Positions 46,175-57,800 of a DNA stretch of 64,000 bases are shown one piece after another; within the stretch, counting starts at the first letter, position 1, and each line of letters starts with the position of its first letter. The position numbers and the translations under genes were made by a program. The notes under the pieces are model-generated. The model saw nothing but the letters and a program-made list of their open reading frames with translations. It was not told the origin of the DNA and ran no database searches. The stretch is from the NCBI GenBank assembly GCA_963966185.1, contig CAWZYM010000445.1:119501-183500 (forward strand). Direction: 5' to 3'. This DNA is from Rhabditoides inermis (Eukaryota > Nematoda > Chromadorea > Rhabditida > Rhabditidae).

Positions 46175-47503
46175 CTGCAGTGACGGAAGAGGAGCATACA
46201 GTACATGGCTGTCTCGCCGCAGTGACGGGAAAAGAGCATACAGTACATGGCTGTCTCGCCGCAGTGACGGAAGAAGAGCATACAGTACATGGCTGTCTCG
46301 CCGCAGTGACGGGAGAGGACCATACAGTACATGGCTGTCTCGCCGCAGTGACGGAAGAGGAGCATACAGTACATGGCTGTCTCGCCGCAGTGACGGGAGA
46401 GGACCATACAGTACATGGCTGTCTCGCCGCAGTGACGGAAGAGGAGCATACAGTACATGGCTGTCTCGCCGCAGTGACGGAAGAGGAGCATACAGTACAT
46501 GGCTGTCTCGCCGCAGTGACGGAAGAAGAGCATACAGTACATGGCTGTCTCGCCGCAATGACGGGAGAGGAGCATACAGTACATGGCTGTCTCGCCGCAG
46601 TGACGGGAGAGGAGCATACAGTACATGGCTGTCTCGCCGCAGTGACGGGAGAGGAGCATACAGTACATGGCTGTCTTGCCGCAGTGACGGAAGAGGAGCA
46701 TACAGTACATGGCTGTCTCGCCGCAGTGACGGAAGAGGAGCATACAGTACATGGCTGTCTCGCCGCAGTGACGGAAGAAGAGCATACAGTACATGGCTGT
46801 CTCGCCGCAATGACGGGAGAGGAGCATACAGTACATGGCTGTCTCGCCGCAGTGACGGGAGAGGAGCATACAGTACATGGCTGTCTCGCCGCAGTGACGG
46901 GAAAAGAGCATACAGTACATGGCTGTCTCGCCGCAGTGACGGAAGAAGAGCATACAGTACATGACTGTCTCGCCGCAGTGACGGAAGAAGAGCATACAGT
47001 ACATGGCTGTCTCGCCGCAATGACGGGAGAGGAGCATACAGTACATGGCTGTCTCGCCGCAGTGACGGGAGAGGAGCATACAGTACATGGCTGTCTCGCC
47101 GCAGTGACGGAAGAAGAGCATACAGTACATGGCTGTCTCGCCGCAATGACGGGAGAGGAGCATACAGTACATGGCTGTCTCGCCGCAGTGACGGGAGAGG
47201 AGCATACAGTACATGGCTGTCTCGCCGCAGTGACGGGAGAGGAGCATACAGTACATGGCTGTCTTGCCGCAGTGACGGAAGAGGAGCATACAGTACATGG
47301 CTGTCTCGCCGCAGTGACGGAAGAGGAGCATACAGTACATGGCTGTCTCGCCGCAGTGACGGAAGAAGAGCATACAGTACATGGCTGTCTCGCCGCAATG
47401 ACGGGAGAGGAGCATACAGTACATGGCTGTCTCGCCGCAGTGACGGGAGAGGAGCATACAGTACATGGCTGTCTCGCAGCAGTGACGGGAGAGGAGCATA
47501 CAG
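46175..47503. repeat. 42-bp minisatellite, about 32 copies
   Basis: Unit GTGACGGAAGAGGAGCATAC followed by AGTACATGGCTGTCTCGCCGCA. As 42 is a multiple of three, three long frames (up to 561 codons) stay open by arithmetic; none has an upstream exon or signal. Unit variants recur in a six-unit order, and a CTTGCCGCA marker occurs twice about 588 bp apart, showing block duplication of about 14 units. The array passes directly into the 125-bp satellite. Confidence 0.95.
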
Positions 47504-48570
47504 CCCCTTCCTCCCTCCCTCGCCTCTTCTCTCTCGCAGCTTCTCGCGGCCTGCTCCTCCACCGTAGACCGCGCATTGCATCCCGCCTTGTCATTGACTG
47601 TCCGTGTTCCGGCCGGCCCTCCAGATAGCCCCTCCCTCCATCCCTCGCATCTTCTCTCTCGCAGCTTCTCGCGGCCTGCTCCTCCACCGTAGACCGCGCA
47701 TTGCATCCCGCCTTGTCATTGACTGTCCGTGTTCCGGCCGGCCCTCCAGATAGCCCCTCCCTCCATCCCTCGCATCTTCTCTCTCGCAGCTTCTCGCGGC
47801 CTGCTCCTCCACCGTAGACCGCGCATTGCATCCCGCCTTGTCATTGACTGTCCGTGTTCCGGCCGGCCCTCCAGATAGCCCCTCCCTCCATCCCTCGCAT
47901 CTTCTCTCTCGCAGCTTCTCGCGGCCTGCTCCTCCACCGTAGACCGCGCATTGCATCCCGCCTTGTCATTGACTGTCCGTGTTCCGGCCGGCCCTTCAGA
48001 TAGCCCCTCCCTCCATTCCTCGCCTCTTCTCTCTCGCAGCTTCTCGCGGCCTGCTCCTCCACCGTAGACCGCGCATTGCATCCCGCCTTGTCATTGACTG
48101 TCCGTGTTCCGGCCGGCTCTCCAGATATCCCCTCCCTCCATCCCTCGCATCTTCTCTCTCGCAGCTTCTCGCGGCCTGCTCCTCCACCGTAGACCGCGCA
48201 TTGCATCCCGCCTTGTCATTGACTGTCCGTGTTCCGGCCGGCCCTCCAGATAGCCCCTCCCTCCATCCCTCGCATCTTCTCTCTCGCAGCTTCTCGCGGC
48301 CTGCTCCTCCACCGTAGACCGCGCATTGCATCCCGCCTTGTCATTGACTGTCCGTGTTCCGGCCGGCCCTCCAGATAGCCCCTCCCTCCATCCCTCGCCT
48401 CTTCTCTCTCGCAGCTTCTCGCGGCCTGCTCCTCCACCGTAGACCGCGCATTGCATCCCGCCTTGTCATTGACTGTCCGTGTTCCGGCCGGCTCTCCAGA
48501 TAGCACCTCCCTCCCTCCCTCGCCTCTTCTCTCTCGCAGCTTCTCGCGGCCTGCTCCTCTACCGTAATGC
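47504..48570 (-). repeat. 125-bp satellite array beside gene B
   Basis: About 8.5 minus-orientation units at 125 bp, mostly a variant with CCATCCCTCGCATC. It ends in the same divergent terminal unit seen at 930-950 beside gene A. Confidence 0.97.
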
Positions 48571-48876
48571 ATCCTGCCTTGGCATTGACCAGATCGCCCG
48601 TCCCTCTCCCTTTCACCATGATCGGTTCGCTCAATACAACGACACAATTTGATTTAGCTATACGCGCTTAGTATCGCTGCAGTCCTCACTCTTCAAGTCC
48701 GCATGACACACAACCACCTTCTTTCGAAAACACGTTTCCATACAATATGAATGTATTATAATAAACTACATTTTAACTTTCTAAGTAAGAATGATACGGC
48801 TATGATTTTATAGAGTGGTGTTATATGTGATGCATCTCGTAATCTGTATGAACATTTAGCTTGGGTTTTTTGTTCT

Positions 48877-51800
48877 TCATAACGTCTCCTCTTCATTTTC
48901 TTCCTCGATCTCGCCTCGTCCCCACTTCTCACATTGCTCCGAGTTGACAACAAGGCAGTGCCACTCTCGCTCCAGAGAATCCTGAAGAAACCATATAATT
49001 CTACACATGATGACGACACCACTGCAATGAGATAACTCACGGTGTACCACTGGATTCTGCGGTTCTTTTCCTCGAGTCGGAATCCGAAGGGTGGTGGGGG
49101 AACGAGACGAGGTCCGGTGAAACTGAGAGAGAACAGGGTGAGCTGTCGTGGTGTCCTTCACTCACTCTGGTCTCTCGGGGTGTGTCCAATGCGTGTCTTG
49201 CCAGAGGTTCTTGCGTGGATTAAACGACTTCCACTTGGTATGGCGGGTCTCCCAACGCGTATCCGCAACTGCAGCTTTCGACGGCTGTGGATGCTGTAAA
49301 AATAGTTTGTAAAGGGAAAAAAGTATGAAGTGATGCATACGTTAGATGAGATTTATCTTAACTTCAAAGATACACTATATAAAAGAGCGAATACACTCAC
49401 GAAGACCTCCTTTGCGGCTTCCTCCCATTCGGTGCCGACCCATTGTAGATAGTGGAAGTCGTCATCATACGTCACTGCGAACTTCTCGTTCTTCTTTGCA
49501 ATCTCCGTTTTCCACACTTTGTAGAACTCGGATACCTGTATTGTGTATTGTACTCATCAGTCCCTCCCTGACCTCCTCACCCTCTCATCTGTCACTATCT
49601 CGGCGGCCTTTATGAAGATCTGGTTGCAGGTTTCCCCTCCCTCCTTGTCTTCCGTTCCCTGTAACACCCCCTTCCATCACATGTCTTTCCTTCTTTCTGT
49701 CACTTTGTAGTCGATCAGTTGGCAGTCGGATCGGATCGTTGGTGCGAGGTATGCGAGTGCTTTCTCCAGCCTTTCCTTCTCGTAGTTCCGGGGCTCTGGT
49801 CGTAGCATCTGCGGTTTCTTGTTCGGGTTCGTGTATCTCTCGAGGGGCTGCGGTTCAACTGTTCCCCACGGAACTGGCACCTCAAATCACAACATGAAGA
49901 TGGATCATACGAGTGAGCACGAGGCTACAAGGTGAACGCAAGAGAACTGCAACTCACTCCTCGTCTGTTCTTCTCCTGGACTTTCTTTTCGAACTCGTTG
50001 ACCATCTTTGGTTTCGGCTTTTGCGGCTGAAACAAACAGGAAACATCAGTTGTATTCTTAATATACAAATGTTTACCCTCTGGTATGGAATCATGCGAAC
50101 TTCATCTTTGAGGGGCACCTGAATGCAAGTGGATGAGACCGTGCATGTGATGAGTGGTATGAAAACTCACATCGTTGATCCAGTCACGGAAGATTGTTTC
50201 TGACTGGGGACGGTACCGGAATGCTCTGTATAGATTGTTCTTCAGAGCATTCTGGAACACAGCCTGAAATGGAGTTTCGAATACAAGCCGTAGTACTTTT
50301 ACGACTGTACAGTTACAGTGAACTCACATATGCAGCTTTCCTCGGCGACTTGAGTTGGATTCTTTCTTTCACATACAACATACTCCATTCGGTATGCATG
50401 ATCTCTCTTTCCTTGCGAGTCACATAATACTGAAAAAAATGTTGTAACAAACTACAGTGAAGCGAATCATACTTTGTGACTGGGTGACCATGGGTATTCC
50501 CGGATGATGCCTTCGGGTCCTTCTTCCGGAACATGGAAGAGAAGTCCAGCTGGTATTCCAGGGAAGCGGGCCCTCAGATCCGCATTCCTTGCCTCGATCT
50601 TGTTCACCTGAAACTCACAATTCGAAGAATCCTCACTATTGAGCTATACTTACCTCTGCTGTTTTCTCTGCTTCCTTTTGGGCGGTTTCTGCTCTGGCTT
50701 CTTTCTTCATTCTGAACAAAACATCTTGATAATCTGTTTCAGTTATTGAGTTTACTTGTTGCGGATAAACTTTTGGATGATGTCTCCTATCCAGTTTCTT
50801 CCGAACAAGCTCAGCTGGTATTTCCGGTACAATCCGAGGACCTCCTCGCGGTCGCGCATCGTGAAATCCTTAGAATGTGACTGTTATAAATTAGTGAAAC
50901 ACACATTCTTTGGATTTGTGAATGAGAGTGACTATGTACGAGAATAAAATATCGTTTTGATCAATCTACTAGTCTAACGTGTTATTAGTCGAACATTTCT
51001 AAAACTCACATCGTAGACAGGAGAAAGCGATTTCGGGAGGACGATTATCATCACATGGATAAATCGAGTGAACATCTAAAAAAAGAAACCTCTAAGAGTG
51101 TACTACAAGGGAACATACGTCCGGAGTTGTGATCAATGTCTGGATCATGTTAAAAATCGCGTATGCCACACACATGATCAAAGACAAGCTGAAATGATAT
51201 CGAAATACGGAAAATTCACTTCAAGAAACTCACTATTCCCATAGGGGCTCATTCCAATCAGAGGCGATCGCTAGAAGAAGCCACGTCATGAAATTGAGAA
51301 CGGATCCGGGAATGAGAAAAGGCAGATTTCTCTGCGTCTGTAATCAGCAGTGAGAACAGGTCTTCCAACTCTTCGCTCACCTTCTTCACATTGTGTCTTG
51401 TGACAGGGTTCTCGACGATGTACTGCTGTCTGCGGGCGCCTAGATGGGGACGGAACCTGTATGTGAATGTCAGATGAGGATCATGGCTAAGCTAAGAGTA
51501 GGCTCAACGTACTTCTTCAGCAGCTTGGATGCCTCGGTCAGCGCTCCATTCAGAATCATCGGAAGACCCATCAAGAAGACCATCGGTACGTAGGAGGGCG
51601 TTGTCTTCGCGGAGAATCGTCCCATGCAAGTCCATGTAGTGGGTATCTGCATAATATAAGCGTCATTTCTTGTGCAGTCGCGCTGTCACTTGCCTCTTCC
51701 CATCCATACACCACCGCAGCCAGCACGGAGATGAATGTAGCCGCATAGGGTCCGAGAGTGCGCGACTGAATAGAATCAAGTAGCGGGTCAAATAGGCTCA

Positions 51801-54800
51801 ATAGGCTCATCTCTCACCAGTTCTAGTAGCCCATATCGCCGCCTTCCTTCACAGTCGGCGTCCCAAACATTTCTATTCAGATTTTTGAATAGTGTGAACG
51901 TGTTGAGAGCCTCATTGCTCCACATCCACTGACCTTAAATCGATTTGAAAAATGTAAAAAAGTCGATGATAAAATTTGCAATATTCAATTTTTGGATGTA
52001 GGACGTTCCCTCCATTTTTGCAAGGTCCTCCACTTTTGCATGGTCCTCCACTAGCATGAACGATTTCTCCACCGACCATGAACGATCCCTCCACTTTGCT
52101 AGGACGTTCCCTCCACTTTAAATTTAGGCGTTTCTCATCTAATGTGTAACGTTTGAATGTTCTAATTCATTATTTATCCATAAATATGAATTTTAATAAT
52201 GCCTAGAAACTTTCACCACGTTTGCTCATAGTAAGTGCTTCACATCTCACAAATACACAAATCGCTCTCCTTCCATTAGGAGCCATGGCCCATGCGCGAG
52301 CCAACCAGAGAGACGATATCGTATTCGCGATGTCGCTACTTACTTGTAAACGGATATGAAGATATCATAATTAATAGAAAATGAGTTCAATATTCATCTG
52401 CCCGTTTGTCTGAGAGATATCAGAACTGAGTGTGAGTAGTGGAAGAATGAAGACAAACAACAACATTCACACCTCGTATAGTTTCACTCTTTTCACGAGA
52501 GACATTAGAGTGGTTAGACGAAAATCAGAACGCGTTGGACGATGTTTTAATTTTTACAAAACTTTGCGTGTGTAGCCAAATTCGAACCGCTGCTTGCAAA
52601 GCGAGAGCGTTACCTTTACGCCACGTGGTCATGTGAGAGAGTCAGTGGAACGGAGATACTAAAGGCATCACAAATCTGCTGTGCATTTCGTTCAGTATAC
52701 TGTATGTTCAAAATCCACGATAATGTTTTCATTTTCACCGAAAAATCCTGAGCTAAGTGCGAGTCTATTATATATGCGAGTCTAGAATCAAAGTACTTAT
52801 TGTTAAAACTAATCTTACACCATTAGTGACAATTTGTTCACTAGTAAATAAATCCAAAGTAATGTTTTGATCATATGATGACTTCATGCACAAAAGACGT
52901 TCGCGTTTTTGCATAATTGTTCAGAATAGTAATCTAATTTCCTAAGTGTGGATCAATCGTTCGTCCGATACTAATTGTAAGGGTATCGTAGTAGGGTATA
53001 TCCGATATCAGTATGTTTAAAACCCCGATTCATGTCTGGCAGTGATTCTTTAGCATATAGCAATCCGCGAAACTACATATGGGATATGGGCCATAGGCCA
53101 TAGGGTTGTTTTTTGGTTTGTTGATAAAGTAGAATTTAAATATTGTTAACCCACAGAGCTGTGCTATAGCTCCGTATAATATCGTGAAACATTATCCGAG
53201 AATGCAGTCACTTATGAAAATCATTTTTTTTTAATTGAAATTGTTGAAAAGTTAAGTTGGATAATACAGTTGCTGCAAGAAAGTGCGGTAAGGTTAGTTT
53301 CGATTCCAAAGCCCGTACGACGCGCGAAAAGATTCACAAAATTCTCTACTTGTGATGATGCGTTACTTGAACAATATTATCGTAATGCGGCAGCGGGATT
53401 TGGCTAACATGTTGAAAAAAAAATGATGTAGTGGTTTTACAAACTAGCATATTATTACATTGTTTGTACGTAGTGCTGACTTGAATAAATAGTTATGCTG
53501 AATGTAAAATTCATTATTTATGGCTAAATAATGTATTAGAACATTCAAACGTTACACATTAGAAGTGAAACGCCTAAATTTAAAGTGGAGGGAACGTCCT
53601 ATCAAAGTGGAGGGATCGTTCATGGTGGTGGAGGAATCGTCCTTTGCACTCAAACTAAAAATTGTGGAGGGAACGTCCTACATTCCAATTTTTGAATGAG
53701 ATTGAGAATATTAGTATCATCTAACTCACAAGCGACGTATGATGACGAAATAAGCCAATAGAATATCCGGCATACCGGCATACTGAACTGTATCACGTCA
53801 GGATGTCTATAATAACGATACATAGTACTGGCTTGTATTGATTGATGTTCTCACTTGAACATCGCAGCTCCGAGGTTTCCAAACGCAAGCGTCGTGTGTC
53901 GATAGTCCTGGTACGTGTCTTGTGGATCCTGGTGACATTTAACTTCATTTCATTTTTGTTAAACGCTTCCTGTTTTATTTTCACCTGGTTCTCCGACACT
54001 TTCGTGATCTTGGCCGCCATTTTCGAGAGGAGGGTGAGGATACTGCTCGAGGCAACGATCACGCTTCCGACAGTCGATGGAGAGAGGATCGACACCTACA
54101 ACCACATGTCAATACTTCGTTATTTGTCAGTATCACCAGTAACAAGTAACAAAGAGATAATGTCTCATTTGTCATACGGGCGAGGAAAGCCGGAAACATT
54201 GCATTCTCGAAGTGTTTTTCACTTTGGTATGCCCGAAGAAAAATTTCTCACATTTGTCATTAAAGTGACAATTTTATTGATCTGTAATCAAAAAAAATTG
54301 AGTTTTGAGTTGGCGGGCTTTACTTATTCTCGCTATAACTCTTGAACTTGAGATGCGTATTACATAGGGATGTGTTTAACGGCTTCTACGGCTCAAGTTT
54401 ATGCTAGAAACTGAAATTCATCTTACAATTGTACTTAAAAATTCCAGTCATTCAAGACGTTTTCGACACTTAACTGTGATGTGACCTCACTTTTTTTGTT
54501 TCATCCGGAAGAGTAAGAAAATACAATTCAAATTGGCGCGCGGGCTTTTCGCGCCGAGACCATTTGAGCAACTCGGTCGCGGCGCGGTCGCACTATCCGT
54601 CTGGATCGGTTTTCTCATTTTTAATGAATGTTATGTTCATGAAAAGAGATTGTATTTTCATTTTCTTGCACGTGAATTTCTTGGTTTGTACAAGAAGTTT
54701 AGAGTGGTATGTCCCTTTAAATTAGAGAACGCGCGTCAGCACCCTCTTTTTCATAGTGATTGTCCACGCGCGCTAGAATGCCGCAACACTTTTGGAGGTT

Positions 54801-57800
54801 TTTTTTCTAATGGAGTGATATTTGTTTTGAAATTGGTTGAGCTTGAAGCGATATATCGAGACGGAATTTGGCCGCGGACTTCTCTGTAACTCTCTTCAAC
54901 TAGCAATATCAGATATATTTTTAATGTTGGTCATGTTTAGCACACTGTAGTTCAATATGAATTAAACTATAAAAGAGTTACAGAATTGTTTTGTTTGTTT
55001 CAATATCTTTATGCGTTTCCGAGATATGCATATGCGCGCTTGAAGTGCTAAAAAAACCTATATGCCATCCGTGACATTTCACGTGTTGTGCAGTTTTGTG
55101 TAACACAACTTGTAGGTCTTCAACTATTCAAAACGGTTTCATTAGAAGGAATCGAACTCGTGGATAGCTCGCAGAGATTCCGCGCTGGCGGCGGGCACTA
55201 CAACTGCGCTATAATATTGTATATATATAACAGGTAGAATCATTAAATCGCTCATGAGAGAACTCCTAGCCCATAAATTTTGAGAAAACTTTTATCTCAA
55301 GCTCTCAATCTGATTTGACCCATTGTGTGGTTCAGCACAAACGTAAGGAAGTGACACAAACCAACCGATGCACCGGTTGTAAAAAAATGATCTCGGCTTT
55401 TACACGCTGGAGTGATAGGTGGTGGAAACTCACAGATTCGTCGTCGTTCGCGATCCAAGTCCGGTTCGCCGCGTTGATCTGACATCGGTCTCCCACGTAT
55501 CCCTGCTCACAGTCACACGACACGTGATCCACCTGCAATCAAACATATTCCTTTCTGTACAACTGATGTTTTTGTATGGTTTCGTGTTATGTATTTTGAT
55601 GATAAATCATGTGATATTTAAAAGCTAAACATTCAATTGCAGAATTAAAATCAAAATATATAGCCTGTATCAAAAATTCGTATCATTTTTGTTTCTAAAT
55701 TTAGCTGTTTTGGGTGATGTCAATCCAGTTTTTTCTGTGATGAACTTTTTTGAAACACGTGCCCGTTTCTATACATACAAAAACAAAATGCCCTTCCCTA
55801 TACAATTAAAAAAAAAACTGGATCCCTAAACTTATTGTGTGCTCCTATGAGTAAAATTATATCATTGTTATGGATTTGGGAGCCGACCCATGCGATTCAA
55901 TCAGTCTAGAAATTCACAAGCTTACCCTGCTATCGCAGATTCCATGCCCGCTGCAACTGTTCTCCTGGCACAGTTGGGGAGACTTCCAGCAGGCGAACTT
56001 CTGCAATGAATATGGTTAGAATTAGTTTTGGTTTTAGTTTACTCACCGTCCACCCTTCCTTACAGATGCATTGGAAGAGTCCGTCGGGTCTTTCTATGCA
56101 CTGTCTCGTTCCAAATCCGTGGCACTGTGCACAAGATTCGAAGAAGCGCGGATTGCCCGCCACCTCTCTTTCCTCCGGCTCCTCCCACTTCTCTGTAACC
56201 ACACCGGTTATAGTTTGTAAATGAACGTGAGTATGTTTTACCTGCAGGACGGTTGCACCTGAGCATAGTGGGGTGCGGTCTAAATTCGCCCCTTTCCGAA
56301 CATTTGACGGTCACGAAGGTGCTGTTCGTTCGAGAACACAGAATTTTTTTTGTCTCATCCACTCGGAGGAATTCTTAAATGTACAGATGATTAGTGCACA
56401 ATGTAGTCTGTGTTCTTACCAGACGTGTTCTTGATCACATATTCATCCATGAGGTCCAGTCGTTCGAACTCAGACAAATGGCACACGGGGTTCAGACAAT
56501 ATTCTGAAAAAAAATAGCATACATAGAAGTCTGGGAAGGTCATCACATAAACATTTCGATATGTTGATGCAAACAAATTTGATGAGTGCGACAGCAGTGT
56601 AGACCTTGGCGATTTTGCAGTAGGTTTGATGCAGAGTACTGGAGCAACGCATGCTATGAGAGTACGGTAGTCATGTGACGCGCATTAGCACTACGGGGAA
56701 GCGTGGCGTTACATGCGTGAGAGTATTTTGCACGCGAAGAGTGGTGAGAAGCCAAATTTTTTTCTAACCTTAATAAAGATTTTTTTTGAATACTCCAGTC
56801 ACATTATTTTTTGAGGACTCACTAGGGAATCTGCATATCACCGAGACATCGGTGAACATCTCGTCCCTGCTCACATTCCGGAATTCCTGAAGTTAGTATC
56901 TCTATTTTGGTTGTTGTTGAGAAGTTGAGACTATTGGTGACTACAGGTAATTAGAATATTTAAACTCTCAAACTGTACCTTGATCAAGAAGCGGGTGACG
57001 TTTCCAACAGAGACGAGTGGAACCCTTCTGGTTGTGCGGACCTGCTTGCTTCCATGCTGGTTCAAGAAAACATAATCTGTTTCCGCCACACCGTCCCTGC
57101 AAATCATCATTCTATTGTGTTTGTATTGAGAGAAAATAAGATTCAACTCACATCATCTTCGCAAACAAATCTAGATTTTCTTGTGTGTTGAGGTCAGACG
57201 CGTCAATCATCAACTGAAAAGAAATCAACCTTTCAGCCTTACGCCCTTTTGCGTTATCAAGAATAGTCAAAGAAGATACTCACATAGTTGGGGTATCTGG
57301 TGCACTCGGCGACCGCCTTTCCATAGTTGATTCCCTTTGGATTCTTGGCCAGAAGCTGATAGCAGAGATCGTTAGTCTCCGAAGGCCACGATCCGGGGGG
57401 ACAGTCGTACGAGCACCGCACGTCCGGGGTCTTTGTCGGGGTCGGCTTCGCAGACTCGGTCGTTGGGGTGGATGGCGACGTCTTCTTGGTTGACAGAACG
57501 GGTCCACTGGTTGTCGTCGATGTTGTTGACGTTCCATCGGTCAGGTTCATTGTTGTGGTTTCCGTTCTCACTGTCGCAGGCTTGTCCGAGAAGGCGTAGA
57601 CTGTCCGGTACGTCGTTTTGGTCGTCTTTATATTCCCGATAATCTTTGTCGACTCGATCTTTTGCGGTTTCTCCGTTCTGACGAAAGGCTTGATGGTTCG
57701 CGTTGCCCTTGTCTCTTCCGTTGTCTGTTTCATCGAAGTTGTCTTTTCTTTGATAGTTTCTGTTGGTTTTGCTGTATTTGTTGTCTTCTCCGTGGGTAGA

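Larger units (their letters stand above)
48877..54095 (-). other. Gene B exons 12-34 (membrane helices and tail)
   Basis: Exons: 53985-54095, 53855-53928, 53730-53806, 51818-51933, 51694-51765, 51513-51646, 51381-51456, 51234-51337, 51119-51188, 51010-51075, 50756-50868, 50654-50711, 50473-50607, 50328-50429, 50171-50263, 50077-50118, 49958-50026, 49704-49880, 49581-49658, 49401-49535, 49166-49293, 49041-49122, 48877-48981. The TM2 exon (53730) and the next (51818) are separated by a transposon. Confidence 0.84.

Noticed and set aside
46175..47503. Possible CRISPR array
   Set aside because: Units abut without unique spacers, and the window is clearly eukaryotic.
46146..47831. Open frames of 469-561 codons on both strands
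   Set aside because: They are kept open by the 42-bp period (a multiple of three). Three frames and both strands are equally open, with no upstream exon, signal peptide or codon bias.
52571..52632. Functional tRNA-Ala
   Set aside because: A- and B-box motifs are present, but acceptor and T stems do not pair and it lies inside a transposon.
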